Source: Microvirga vignae (lineage in GTDB: Bacteria > Pseudomonadota > Alphaproteobacteria > Rhizobiales > Beijerinckiaceae). Taken from it: a stretch of DNA of 64,000 nucleotides. The DNA is taken from the NCBI RefSeq assembly GCF_001017175.1, contig NZ_LCYG01000015.1, positions 62,001 through 126,000 of the forward strand, written 5' to 3'. Below, in pieces: positions 17,217 through 25,516 of this stretch. Every line of letters begins with the position of its first letter. Within the stretch, counting starts at the first letter, position 1. The notes under the pieces were generated by a model. The model was not told the DNA's origin. It saw nothing but the letters and a program-made list of their open reading frames with translations, and did not search any database. Both the position numbers and the translations under genes were made by a program.

Positions 17217-18128
17217 TTGAGCACCGCCCCTTCTTCGTCCGTCTCCCCCTTCACTCTCAGCCGCAGCGAGGCTGTGCTGGTGTTCGTGACGATGATCTGG
17301 GGCGCGACCTTCCTCACCGTCCAGACCGCGCTGAGCGTCAGCGGTCCGCTGTTCTTCGTGGGTCTTCGCTTCGGCACCGCCGCCCTGATGATGGCGCTCG
17401 TCGCCGCGCCGGTGTTGCGCGGGCTGACGTGGAAGGAGATCAAGGCGGGCGTGATGATCGGCATTGCGATCTTCTTCGGCTACGCGCTGCAAACATACGG
17501 ACTGCAACACATCCCCAGCAGCAAATCGGCCTTCATCACGGCGCTCTATGTGCCCATCGTGCCGCTGCTGCAATGGCTGGTGCTGAAGAAGCCGCCGAGC
17601 ATCATGGCCTGGACGGGCATCGCCTTTGCCTTTGTCGGACTTGCGCTGCTGGCGGGTCCTGATGGAACCTCCATCGGTCTTGGGCTCGGTGAACTGCTCA
17701 CACTTCTCTGCGCCATCGCGATTTCTGCCGAGATCATTCTCATCGGTGGTTTCGCAGGAAAGGTCGATGCGCGTCGCGTCACCGTGGTGCAGCTCGCGAC
17801 GACGTCGCTCCTCGCCTTCGGCCTCATGGCGCCGCTCGGCGAGCCGCTGCCGGAACCGTCATGGCTTCTCATCCTCAGCGCCGTCGGTCTCGGACTTGCC
17901 AGCGCCGGCATTCAGCTTGCGATGAACTGGGCGCAGAAGACGGTGTCACCCACGCGCGCCACCGTGATCTACGCGGGCGAGCCCGTGTGGGCCGGGATCG
18001 TCGGCCGCCTCTATGGCGAGCGGTTGCCTGCCGCCGCCCTGATCGGCGCAGCGCTGATCGTTGCCGGCGTGATCGTCAGCGAGATGAAGCTGCCGCGCTG
18101 GCTGAAGACACGGCAGGCAAGTGCCTGA
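17217..18128 (+). CDS. EamA/DMT-superfamily transporter
   Basis: 303 residues, TTG start at 17217 with GAGGA nine bases upstream. Ten membrane helices form two EamA repeats; the first carries AVLVFVTMIWGATFLTVQTAL and the second follows GLGELLTLLCAIAISAEIIL. Members usually export amino acids or other small metabolites at the inner membrane. Substrate unknown. It is one of three EamA-type exporters in the window, which are distinct in sequence. Confidence 0.88.
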   Translation: MSTAPSSSVSPFTLSRSEAVLVFVTMIWGATFLTVQTALSVSGPLFFVGLRFGTAALMMALVAAPVLRGLTWKEIKAGVMIGIAIFFGYALQTYGLQHIPSSKSAFITALYVPIVPLLQWLVLKKPPSIMAWTGIAFAFVGLALLAGPDGTSIGLGLGELLTLLCAIAISAEIILIGGFAGKVDARRVTVVQLATTSLLAFGLMAPLGEPLPEPSWLLILSAVGLGLASAGIQLAMNWAQKTVSPTRATVIYAGEPVWAGIVGRLYGERLPAAALIGAALIVAGVIVSEMKLPRWLKTRQASA

Positions 18129-18143
18129 AAAATGACTCACTCG

Positions 18144-18252
18144 ACGTCATCCCCGGCACAAGGCCGGGGATGACGTCTTTTCGTGCGGTGGTTCCCAAGA
18201 CGTGGATGGCCGGGTCTGATCCCCGGATCGAGTCCGGGGACGGCCATGACGA
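18144..18252 (+). repeat. Family 2 palindromic repeat (copy b, full)
   Basis: ACGTCATCCCCGGCACAAGG ... GATGACGT hairpin, then GACGTGGATGGCCGGG ... GGGGACGGCCATGACG. It is the same element as copy a with the halves in the opposite order. It starts 16 bases after the EamA stop. Confidence 0.85.
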
Positions 18253-18320
18253 TGGAGGGGCATGACGCGCGGGGGGCCATAGCCCCATTAACCCTGCACC
18301 CCTGTTGCATGTTATCTCGC

Positions 18321-18515
18321 CCCTGGAGCCGGACGCATCCGGCTCTGGGGCTTCATAACCCCGACACGAGGCGGCCAGTATCGGCCGTCAACGATGCCTT
18401 CCCAACCTTACGGTCGGGGAGGCGATGGCGCATGTCCAGGGCGAAAGCCTAAAGGTCATCGCGGTTGTCCTTCGGCGGCTTGTCAACTCCCCGACCACCA
18501 GCGCTGCTGGTGGTC
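18321..18515 (+). promoter_or_regulatory. Candidate structured RNA leader with mutually exclusive stems
   Basis: A non-coding stretch rich in perfect stems upstream of a small membrane protein gene. Seen: a 13-bp hairpin at 18321-18350 (loop CGCA); a 7-bp hairpin at 18370-18389; hairpin A, GCCTTCCC (18396-18403) with GGGGAGGC (18416-18423); a GAAA-tetraloop stem at 18440-18449 nested in GCGATG (18422-18427)/CATCGC (18457-18462); a perfect 10-bp long-range stem GGTCGGGGAG (18412-18421)/CTCCCCGACC (18487-18496); and a perfect 10-bp hairpin GACCACCAGC (18493-18502)/GCTGGTGGTC (18506-18515). The long-range stem competes with both hairpin A and the last hairpin, which stands just before the GAGGGGG ribosome site. 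That is riboswitch- or attenuator-like, but no known class was recognised; a small RNA gene is an alternative. Confidence 0.45.
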
Positions 18516-18542
18516 GCTTCACCTTGAGGGGGCGTTGTTGCG

Positions 18543-18875
18543 ATGGACCAGCCGTATTCCCTTTGGGCCGATCTGCTCAGCAAGTTTCACACCGCACCCG
18601 AGCTGATCCAGGCGCTGCGGCTTGTCATGGTGCCGCTGACCCTGCTCGGTCTCACCTGGCTGGCGCTGCGCGGCCTGACCGAGAGCCTCGCGCTCATCTC
18701 CCGCCGCCACTGGCGCGGGCGCCTGATTGACGGCGTGTACCAGGATGAACAGGGCCGCTGGATGATCTATCGGCACGGCCGAAAGCCGCAGGAGCTCGAC
18801 TGGGCCAATCCTCCGCCGGAGCTGATCGGGCGTGTGCATGTGATCCGAGGCGTGTTCCGCCGTCCGGACGAGTGA
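18543..18875 (+). CDS. Small single-span membrane protein of unknown function
   Basis: 110 residues; the ATG at 18543 has a strong TTGAGGGGG site upstream. One membrane helix (about 25-48: LRLVMVPLTLLGLTWLALRG) is followed by a cytoplasmic Arg-rich segment and a small domain with DEQGRWMIYRHGRKPQELDW. I do not recognise the family. Its leader contains the structured element at 18321-18515, which suggests regulated translation. It is followed by a half copy of repeat family 2. Confidence 0.75.
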   Translation: MDQPYSLWADLLSKFHTAPELIQALRLVMVPLTLLGLTWLALRGLTESLALISRRHWRGRLIDGVYQDEQGRWMIYRHGRKPQELDWANPPPELIGRVHVIRGVFRRPDE

Positions 18876-18890
18876 GAATCATACTCCGTA

Positions 18891-18930
18891 CCGTCATGCC
18901 CGGACTTGGTCCGGCCATCCACGTCTTCCA
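18891..18930 (+). repeat. Family 2 palindromic repeat, half copy (c)
   Basis: CCGTCATGCCCGGACTTGGT followed by CCGGCCATCCACGTCTT; the second half seen in copies a, b and e is missing. It lies between the small membrane protein and the polyprenyl synthase stop. Confidence 0.75.
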
Positions 18931-18971
18931 CCCTGGCCCTCGCCACAAGGGTCAGAGAAGAAACGGGAGCC

Positions 18972-19898
18972 TCAAACCTCCCGCTCGACGACGAAGCGAA
19001 CCGCCTCGCGCAAGGTCTGCGCCCTGTCGCCGAAACCCTCGAGCGCTGCATCCGCCTTCTCGACGAGCTGACGGGATTCGCGCTTGGCGCCATCGAGTCC
19101 GAGCAGATCGACCAGCGTCGCCTTGCCTTTTTCCTGATCCTTGCCCGTGCGCTTGCCGAGCGCCTCAGGCGTTGCCTCGCGGTCGAGGATGTCATCGGCC
19201 ACCTGGAAAGCAGCACCGAGAGCGCGCCCGTACTCCATGAGACTTCGGCGCGCGCCCGCATCGGCTTTTCCAAGGATCGCGCCGGCTTCCACCGCGAAGG
19301 TGAGGATCGCGCCCGTCTTCATCATCTGAAGCTGGCGCACCGCCGCTTCACTCATGGTCACAGCGCCATAGCGGCCCTCCGCCGAGAGATCGAGCAGCTG
19401 CCCGCCCACCATGCCGCCGAGGCCGGAAGCGCGGGCAAGCCCCAGCACGAGATCGGAGCGTACGGCAGGATCCGGATCGGTTTCAGGATCTGCGAGCACC
19501 TCGAAGGCCAGCGTCTGCAGGGCATCGCCCACGAGGATCGCAGTCGCCTCGTCATAGGCCCTGTGCACCGTAGGACGGCCCCGGCGCAGATCGTCGTCAT
19601 CCATGGAGGGCAGATCGTCATGCACCAGGGAATAGCAATGCAGGAGCTCGACGGCCGAACCTGCCCGCAACGGGCCCTGCCCCTCGACGCCGAAGAGGCG
19701 GGCCGCCTCGATGGTGAGGAAAGGCCTCAATCGCTTGCCGCCTCCGAGTGCAGCATGCCGCATGGCTTCCATGAGCCGGGCGGGCCGGGCAATCTCGCCG
19801 TGGCGGAGATTGTCTGCTAGCAAGGCTTCGAGACTGGCTTCGACAAGCCTTGCGGCCTCGTCGAGTCGCGCGCTGAAAGTGCTGGTGGATGGCGTCAT
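18972..19898 (-). CDS. Polyprenyl diphosphate synthase (farnesyl/geranylgeranyl type)
   Basis: 308 residues from the ATG at 19898; the frame upstream of this point is low-complexity and overlaps mtgA. The enzyme condenses IPP with allylic diphosphates. First Asp-rich motif DDLPSMDDDDLRRGRPTVH and second DDILD are intact, with GGGKRLRP for IPP binding and the GDALQTLAFE block. The length and motif spacing fit the IspA group. In this order it probably makes FPP or GGPP for quinones, undecaprenol or carotenoids. It is divergent from mtgA. Confidence 0.9.
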   Translation of the reverse strand: MTPSTSTFSARLDEAARLVEASLEALLADNLRHGEIARPARLMEAMRHAALGGGKRLRPFLTIEAARLFGVEGQGPLRAGSAVELLHCYSLVHDDLPSMDDDDLRRGRPTVHRAYDEATAILVGDALQTLAFEVLADPETDPDPAVRSDLVLGLARASGLGGMVGGQLLDLSAEGRYGAVTMSEAAVRQLQMMKTGAILTFAVEAGAILGKADAGARRSLMEYGRALGAAFQVADDILDREATPEALGKRTGKDQEKGKATLVDLLGLDGAKRESRQLVEKADAALEGFGDRAQTLREAVRFVVEREV

Positions 19899-20001
19899 GA
19901 TGAGCCCGAATTCGGAAGGGGCAGCCGCTCCCTCCGAGGAGAATGTTGGTGGACGAACGGGCCGGCGATGGACGCTGCGGTGGGAGCGTGCGCGCGAGCC
20001 G

Positions 20002-20688
20002 ATGACGGCTGCCCGCTTCTTCCGCCGTCTCGCCCAGATCGGCCTTGGCGCCATTCTCTTATGGGTTGGCGCCGTCATTTGGCTAGGGCTTTTGTACTGG
20101 GTCGTGCCCCCGGTCTCGACCCTCATGCTCGGTCGCTGGCTTTCCCTCCAGGGCGTGGAACGGGACTACGTGCCCCTTGACGAGATCTCCCCTCACCTGC
20201 CGCTCGCGGTCATGACCTCGGAGGACAGCCGGTTCTGCGAGCACAGCGGCGTCGACTGGACCGCCCTGCGCGAGGTGGTGGAGGAGGCCGACGAGGACGG
20301 GCCGACGCGCGGGGCCTCGACCATTCCCATGCAGGTGGCCAAGAACCTGTTTCTCACCCCGAGCCGCTCCTACATCCGCAAAGGGCTGGAGATCCCCGTC
20401 GCCCTCTATCTCGACCTGATCTGGTCCAAGCGGCAGATGATGGAGGTCTACCTGAACATTGCCGAATGGGGCGAAGGAGTCTTCGGGGCCGAGGCTGCGG
20501 CACAGAAATACTTCCGGAAATCGGCCAGGAACCTGACCCGCCGGGAGGCGGCTCTGCTTGCCCGGGCGCTCCCCAACCCGCTCAGGCGCAATCCGGCCCG
20601 GCCGACCGCCCGTCTGAGTGGTCTGGCTGGCCAGCTTCAGGCGCGGATGGCAGGGGCTGCCCCTTACAGCGAATGCCTGAAGCCCTGA
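20002..20688 (+). CDS. mtgA: Monofunctional biosynthetic peptidoglycan transglycosylase
   Basis: 228 residues from the ATG at 20002, matching the family length; an in-frame ATG at 19897 would overlap the divergent polyprenyl synthase start and is less likely. MtgA polymerises lipid II into glycan strands. One N-terminal membrane segment (about 16-40) precedes the GT51 domain with SEDSRFCEHSGVDW (catalytic Glu), GASTIPMQVAKNLFL and RKGLEIPVALYLDLIWSK, followed by EVYLNIAEWGEGVFGAEAAA. All five GT51 motifs look complete. Confidence 0.94.
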   Translation: MTAARFFRRLAQIGLGAILLWVGAVIWLGLLYWVVPPVSTLMLGRWLSLQGVERDYVPLDEISPHLPLAVMTSEDSRFCEHSGVDWTALREVVEEADEDGPTRGASTIPMQVAKNLFLTPSRSYIRKGLEIPVALYLDLIWSKRQMMEVYLNIAEWGEGVFGAEAAAQKYFRKSARNLTRREAALLARALPNPLRRNPARPTARLSGLAGQLQARMAGAAPYSECLKP

Positions 20689-20832
20689 CCTGCGGCCACG
20701 AAAAACCCTTTTGGTGCAGGAAAGGGCTAGATATTTCCTCGAAGACCTTGTATGAGGCGCAACCTCATCAAGTTTGAGATGTGAGCGTTCCCCGGTTGAG
20801 CGGGCGCTCCGCTTTTTGACCGGAGACGAGAA

Positions 20833-21018
20833 ATGGCCGTTCCTAAGAGAAAAACGTCGCCCTCGCGGCGTGGCATGCGTCGCTCCGCCGATGCCTTGAA
20901 GGCCCCGACCTACATCGAGGACAAGGATTCCGGCGAGCTTCGCCGTCCTCACCACATCGACCTGAAGTCCGGCATGTACCGTGGCCGTCAGGTTCTGAAG
21001 GTGAAGGCTGAAGCGTAA
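20833..21018 (+). CDS. rpmF: 50S ribosomal protein L32
   Basis: 61 residues, [20 protein letters not shown], the standard bL32 N-terminus. The zinc-ligand cysteines of some L32 proteins are absent, as in many alphaproteobacteria. GGAGACGAG precedes the ATG. The 144-base leader includes an imperfect stem (20783-20809) followed by CGCTTTTT, which might act as an attenuator. A strong terminator follows at 21040-21071, so it is probably monocistronic here; plsX/fabH, the partners in other bacteria, are absent. Confidence 0.97.
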   Translation: MAVPKRKTSPSRRGMRRSADALKAPTYIEDKDSGELRRPHHIDLKSGMYRGRQVLKVKAEA

Positions 21019-21039
21019 GTTTTACGCGGCATGCGAAAT

Positions 21040-21071
21040 AAAAAACCGGCGCGCGATGCGCCGGTTTTTTT
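21040..21071 (+). terminator. Rho-independent terminator after rpmF
   Basis: Stem CCGGCGC (21046-21052) with GCGCCGG (21058-21064), loop GCGAT, flanked by AAAAA on the left and TTTTTTT on the right, extending the pairing. It may work on both strands. Confidence 0.92.
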
Positions 21072-21232
21072 ATGCCCGCAATCCCCAAAACCCCTGATTT
21101 TCCTTACGCTTTTACAGTTCGTTAAGCCTGAAGGCCGATCCTTGAGCCTCGATTTTGAACGGGGCCGGAGCCTTCCGGCGCATCATGCGCCTCCCGCCCC
21201 CACCGTGTTTTGCGTATCCGAGGGTGAGAGTG

Positions 21233-22855
21233 ATGGCGACGAAGCGGCCGGGCCGGGCGGGGATTTTCGAAGGAACACCCCGGACGCCGCGCAAGCGCCA
21301 AGGCCCTGAGGCCTCTCCGACCTCCCATTCCGGCGCCGCCTATTCCTGGGACATTTTATCCGATGCCCTGACCTGGAGCCCCCATGCTGCGGCTCTGCTG
21401 GGCCTTTCGGCCCGCGATCTGCCGCGAACAGGCAAAGCCTTCGCCCAGCTCGTCGAGCCGGGAAGCGGCGCCTCCCGCCTCGAGGCGATCGCCGCTGAAG
21501 GCGACGGCGGCTTCGAGACCCGCTATGCCCTGCGCCTCGGGCCCGATCAGATTCTCATGGTGGAGGATGCGGGCCGCTGGCAGCCTGATATCCACGGCCG
21601 CCCCGCTTTCCTCCGCGGCCTGCTACGCGCCGATCGGGGCCTGCCCCCCCAAGCGTTGCCCGCCCGGATCCAGGCCCGGTCCGGTCTGCTGCGGCAGATC
21701 CAGAACGGCATCAACGAGGCCCTTCGCCTCTCCCAGACCTGCACCCTGATCGCCGGCTCTCTCGACGGGGACGATGCGGATGCGCTCGATGTCATCGCCC
21801 GCAAACTCCGCCCGATGATGCGGCGGCACGACCATTTCGGGGCCTTGAGCCCGAGCCGATTCACCCTGACCCTGACCGGCTGCCCAGCCTCGGAGGCCGC
21901 GAGCGCCATGAAGCGGGTGACGGGCTTCCTGAAGGATTGCCCAGGCCGGCTGACTCTCGCCGCCGCCTGCGCGCCGGACCATACGTTCAAGGCCGCCAAG
22001 CTTTTGCGCTTTGCCGAGCAGGCCCTCGAGGCTGCGCTTGCGGGCCATGAGTCCTTCAAGCTCTACGATTCCCGGCCCACGCCCCGTTCCGCAGCGGCCG
22101 AGAAGGCCCCCTTCGACGTGGTGGCCGCGCTCAACGACCGCAGCCTGACCCTGGCCTGCCGACCCGTGGTCGATGCCTACAATCGCGGGCCCGTTCTGAT
22201 GCAGGCCGTGGCTGCCCTGACCGGCCAGGATGGACGGATGATCCCTCTGGGCCCCCTTCCGGCTCTGGACGATGCGAACCTGAGCCTCCTCGTGGACGGA
22301 CGCATGCTGGAACTGGCGGCGGATTACCTCGCCCGCCACCGCCAGGAGCGCCTCGCCCTGCCGGTCTCCCCCGCAACCTTGAAGGATGCGGAATGGCTGC
22401 CGATGCTCGCCGCCCATCTCGGCGCGCGGCCCGGTATCGAGTCGCGCCTCGTGATCGAGGTGCCGGAGGTTGTGCTGGCCAAGGACCCGCCGGTTGTCGG
22501 ACGCCTCCATGCCATGAAGGCCATCGGCATCGGCCTGTCGCTGTCCGGCTTCGGCCTCGGGCATGTCTCGCCGGCATCTCTGCGCCACATGCCCTTCGAC
22601 ATGCTCAAGATCGACGGCGTCTTCATCCAACCTCTCAAGCGCTCGACGGATGATCGCCTGTTCGTGCGCGCTCTCGTGGACCGGGCCCAGACCATGGGTA
22701 TCGCCATCGCTGCCGAATGGGTGGACGACGATGCAAGCGCGCGGCTGCTGACCGCCTGGGGCGTGGATTACCTGGAAGGCGCTCTGTTCGGCGAGCCGGA
22801 AGCTGTCGTGCAGCCGCAGAACCTGCAGCAGATGCTGAAGAAGGCCAGCGCGTAA
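21233..22855 (+). CDS. Degenerate GGDEF-EAL domain protein
   Basis: 540 residues from the ATG at 21233 (GAGGGTGAG upstream). A PAS-like N-terminal part (SWDILSDALTWSPHAAALLG) is followed by a GGDEF-like region in which the GGDEF position reads FGALSPSRF, and an EAL-like region (about 300-535) recognisable by MKAIGIGLSLSGFGLGHVSP and MPFDMLKIDGVFI. The EAL tripeptide itself is replaced (VLMQAVAAL) and the usual DDFGTG/E ligands are changed to SGFGLG. It should therefore neither make nor hydrolyse cyclic di-GMP; a binding or scaffold role is the simplest reading. It is monocistronic and no other c-di-GMP genes lie nearby. Confidence 0.85.
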   Translation: MATKRPGRAGIFEGTPRTPRKRQGPEASPTSHSGAAYSWDILSDALTWSPHAAALLGLSARDLPRTGKAFAQLVEPGSGASRLEAIAAEGDGGFETRYALRLGPDQILMVEDAGRWQPDIHGRPAFLRGLLRADRGLPPQALPARIQARSGLLRQIQNGINEALRLSQTCTLIAGSLDGDDADALDVIARKLRPMMRRHDHFGALSPSRFTLTLTGCPASEAASAMKRVTGFLKDCPGRLTLAAACAPDHTFKAAKLLRFAEQALEAALAGHESFKLYDSRPTPRSAAAEKAPFDVVAALNDRSLTLACRPVVDAYNRGPVLMQAVAALTGQDGRMIPLGPLPALDDANLSLLVDGRMLELAADYLARHRQERLALPVSPATLKDAEWLPMLAAHLGARPGIESRLVIEVPEVVLAKDPPVVGRLHAMKAIGIGLSLSGFGLGHVSPASLRHMPFDMLKIDGVFIQPLKRSTDDRLFVRALVDRAQTMGIAIAAEWVDDDASARLLTAWGVDYLEGALFGEPEAVVQPQNLQQMLKKASA

Positions 22856-22886
22856 GAGCGCAGAGAACCTTGCTGCAGCCTCTCGA

Positions 22887-22994
22887 ACGTCATCCCGGCC
22901 TTGCGCCGGCGATCGACGTCTTGGGACCCGCACCGGGTTGAAGACGTGGATGGCCGTAAACCAAGTGCGTCCATGACGGTGGAAGGCCATGACG
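22887..22994 (+). repeat. Family 2 palindromic repeat (copy d, diverged)
   Basis: ACGTCATCCCGGCCTTGCGC ... GACGTCTTGG, then AAGACGTGGATGGCC ... GGCCATGACG. It is more diverged than copies a, b and e and directly abuts family 1 copy D. Confidence 0.75.
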
Positions 22995-22998
22995 ACCT

Positions 22999-23147
22999 AG
23001 CGCATCGTGCGAAACCAGAGGTCCGCGTCATCGACCCGAAGGGCCACGTCAGCGAAAAGGGGACGCGGTTTTCCGCGATCGACGATGCGCCAGTTAAAGA
23101 GAAGCATCGGACCCAAAAGCGGAATCCGCTTTTGGGTCCGATGCTCT
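22999..23147 (+). repeat. Family 1 double-hairpin repeat, long form (copy D)
   Basis: AGCGCATCGTGCGAAACC, the extra GAGGTCCGCGTCATCGACCC block, the GGTTTTCCGCG...CGATGCGC arm, then CATCGGACCCAAAAGCGG against CCGCTTTTGGGTCCGATGC (perfect 17-bp arms). It ends 15 bases before the phaR stop. Confidence 0.88.
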
Positions 23148-23161
23148 GGCACAGAGGCTCT

Positions 23162-23737
23162 TTACTTGTTCGCCAGCTTGTCGAGCTTGGCCTGCATGTC
23201 GGCCATCTGACGCTTGAGGGTGTCAAGGTCGCTGGGCTCCTCGGCCTGAGGTGGAGCCTTCGGCGCGGGAGCGCCGGTCCCTCCCTGAGGGAACGGCGCG
23301 AACATGCGCATGGCTTCGGTGAAGAAGCTCATGTTCTTGCGCACCTGCTCCTCCATGGCCTGGAACGCCGAAGGGCCGAAGGCCTGGGCCATCTGCTCCC
23401 GGAGCTTCTGCTGCTCCTGGGACAGGTTGTTCATGGAAAATTCGAGATAGCTCGGCACCAGGGCCTGCATGCTGTCGCCGTAGAACCGGATGAGCTGGCG
23501 AAGCACCGTCACGGGCAGAAGGTTCTGCCCCTCCTTGTTCTCCTGCTCGAAGATGATCTGAGTCAGAACGCTGCGGGTGATGTCCTCGCCCGACTTCGCG
23601 TCGTAGACCACGAAATCCTCACCCTGGCGGACCATGCCGGCCAGATCTTCCAGCGTCACATAGGTCGAGGTGCCGGTATGATAGAGGCGGCGGTTGGCAT
23701 ATTTCTTGATGACAGTCGGCTGTTTTTCCGTCGCCAT
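23162..23737 (-). CDS. phaR: Polyhydroxyalkanoate synthesis repressor PhaR
   Basis: 191 residues. PhaR binds both PHA granules and phasin/PHA promoters, repressing until polymer is made. The N-terminal DNA-binding domain is diagnostic (VIKKYANRRLYHTGTSTYVT, then LEDLAGMVRQGEDFVVYDAK), followed by the PHB-accumulation domain, a Pro/Ala linker and a C-terminal coiled coil (LKRQMADMQAKLDKLANK). It is divergent from phaA across 214 bases, the usual rhizobial arrangement, and probably regulates that region. Confidence 0.95.
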   Translation of the reverse strand: MATEKQPTVIKKYANRRLYHTGTSTYVTLEDLAGMVRQGEDFVVYDAKSGEDITRSVLTQIIFEQENKEGQNLLPVTVLRQLIRFYGDSMQALVPSYLEFSMNNLSQEQQKLREQMAQAFGPSAFQAMEEQVRKNMSFFTEAMRMFAPFPQGGTGAPAPKAPPQAEEPSDLDTLKRQMADMQAKLDKLANK

Positions 23738-23951
23738 GTGGACCCGATACGCTCCTGAAAACCGGTGGCCGATGCTCCCAACGGGATCTCAGCGGCCTTA
23801 AACGATTATAAGCCTTATGCTCCACGATCAAAGCGCCAAAAGTCTAAGGGACTCACAGCCCGCTTGTCCTATCCTGTCCTTGACATCGCACCGTCTGGGG
23901 CTTTGATCGAACCAGCACTATCTTTTGAACAGCGACTCATAGGAGAGAGAA

Positions 23952-25130
23952 ATGGCCCAAGACAGCATCGTCATTGTCGGCGCCGCGCGCACGCCGGTCG
24001 GCTCCTTCAACGGCGCTTTCGCCAACACCCCGGCCCATGATCTGGGCGCCATCGCCATCAAGGCGGCGCTGGAGCGCGCCAAGGTGAGCGGCGAAGAGGT
24101 GGACGAGGTGATCCTCGGCCAGATCCTCACCGCAGGTCAGGGCCAGAACCCGGCCCGTCAAGCGGCCCTGGCCGCGGGCGTTCCGCAGGAAAAGACCGCC
24201 TGGGGTCTCAACCAGCTCTGTGGCTCGGGCCTTCGCACGGTGGCCATCGGCATGCAGCAGATCGCCAACGGCGATGCCAGCGTCATCGTGGCCGGCGGCC
24301 AGGAATCCATGTCGCTCGCCCCGCATGCCGCCTATATGCGCGCCGGTACCAAGATGGGCGACTTCAAGCTCGTGGACACCATGCTCAAGGACGGCCTGAT
24401 GGATGCCTTCAACGGCTACCACATGGGCAACACCGCCGAGAACGTGGCGCAGCGCTGGCAGCTGACCCGCGAGGAGCAGGACCAGTTCGCGACCTCCTCC
24501 CAGAACAAGGCCGAGGCTGCACAGAAGGAAGGCCGCTTCAAGGACGAGATCACGCCCGTGACCATCTCGACCCGCAAGGGCGACATCGTGGTGGATCAGG
24601 ACGAATACATCCGCGCCGGAACGACCCTCGAGGCGCTCGCCAAGCTGAAGCCCGCCTTCTCGAAGGACGGCACGGTGACCGCCGGCAACGCCTCGGGCAT
24701 CAATGACGGTGCCGCCGCCATCGTGCTGATGACGGAAGCCGAAGCGCAGAAGCGCGGTCTGACTCCTCTTGCCCGCATCGCCTCCTGGGCGACGGCCGGC
24801 GTCGACCCGGCCATCATGGGCACAGGCCCGATCCCGTCCTCGCGCAAGGCGCTGGAGAAGGCCGGCTGGAAGGTGCAGGACCTCGAGCTCGTGGAAGCGA
24901 ACGAGGCCTTCGCGGCTCAGGCGCTCGCAGTCAACAAGGACATGGGCTGGGATCCGTCCATCGTGAACGTGAACGGTGGCGCGATCGCCATCGGTCACCC
25001 GATCGGCGCCTCTGGCGCGCGCGTGCTCGTGACCCTGCTGCATGAGATGGGCCGCCGCAACGCCAAGAAGGGCCTCGCCACGCTCTGCATCGGCGGCGGC
25101 ATGGGCGTCGCCATGTGCCTGGAGCGCTGA
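23952..25130 (+). CDS. phaA: Acetyl-CoA C-acetyltransferase (beta-ketothiolase)
   Basis: 392 residues, with AGGAGAGAG just before the ATG. It condenses two acetyl-CoA to acetoacetyl-CoA, the first step of PHB synthesis. The nucleophile is Cys90 ([11 protein letters not shown]); His and the second Cys are in [17 protein letters not shown] and CIGGGMGVA. Full family length. It is followed by family 1 copy E and a strong terminator, so phaB has its own promoter rather than being simply read through. Confidence 0.96.
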   Translation: MAQDSIVIVGAARTPVGSFNGAFANTPAHDLGAIAIKAALERAKVSGEEVDEVILGQILTAGQGQNPARQAALAAGVPQEKTAWGLNQLCGSGLRTVAIGMQQIANGDASVIVAGGQESMSLAPHAAYMRAGTKMGDFKLVDTMLKDGLMDAFNGYHMGNTAENVAQRWQLTREEQDQFATSSQNKAEAAQKEGRFKDEITPVTISTRKGDIVVDQDEYIRAGTTLEALAKLKPAFSKDGTVTAGNASGINDGAAAIVLMTEAEAQKRGLTPLARIASWATAGVDPAIMGTGPIPSSRKALEKAGWKVQDLELVEANEAFAAQALAVNKDMGWDPSIVNVNGGAIAIGHPIGASGARVLVTLLHEMGRRNAKKGLATLCIGGGMGVAMCLER

Positions 25131-25280
25131 CGCATCCGTGCGGAACCGGAGGTCCGCGTCAGCGACCCGAAGGGCCACGTCAGGGAAAAGGGGATCCGGT
25201 TTTCCGCGCCCAACGATGTGTTGTTTAAAAAGGGAGCATCGGACCCAAAAGTGGATTCCACTTTTCACGTTCGATGCTCT
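25131..25280 (+). repeat. Family 1 double-hairpin repeat, long form (copy E)
   Basis: It begins at the base after the phaA stop. GCATCCGTGCGGAACCGG, the extra AGGTCCGCGTCAGCGACCC block, GGTTTTCCGCG, linker, then CATCGGACCCAAAAGTGGAT with a right arm that diverges at CACGTTCGATGC. Confidence 0.86.
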
Positions 25281-25323
25281 GGAAGCTTCTGCAGCGTCCT
25301 TTCTGCACTGAGCTGATCATCGG

Positions 25324-25358
25324 AACGGCTTGCACCTCAAAAGGTGCAAGCCGTTTTT
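25324..25358 (+). terminator. Rho-independent terminator after phaA
   Basis: Perfect 14-bp stem AACGGCTTGCACCT (25324-25337) with AGGTGCAAGCCGTT (25342-25355), loop CAAA, followed by a T run. A second short palindrome, TTAGGCC-AAAA-GGCCTAA, follows at 25360-25377 and may be an operator upstream of phaB. Confidence 0.92.
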
Positions 25359-25516
25359 GTTAGGCCAAAAGGCCTAAGTGAAATAACGGGCCTACACCCT
25401 TCCCCACCGCGCCACATGTAATAAGCTGTGACTGGAAGTTGCCGGCCAACGGCACTCCACCTCACGAACGGATTCACCCGAGATCCGCCAAGGAAACGCT
25501 TGAGGAAGGAAACAGC

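Noticed and set aside
23937-25268. 443-codon minus-strand frame opposite phaA
   Set aside because: Shadow of phaA running into the repeat; contains no recognisable domain.
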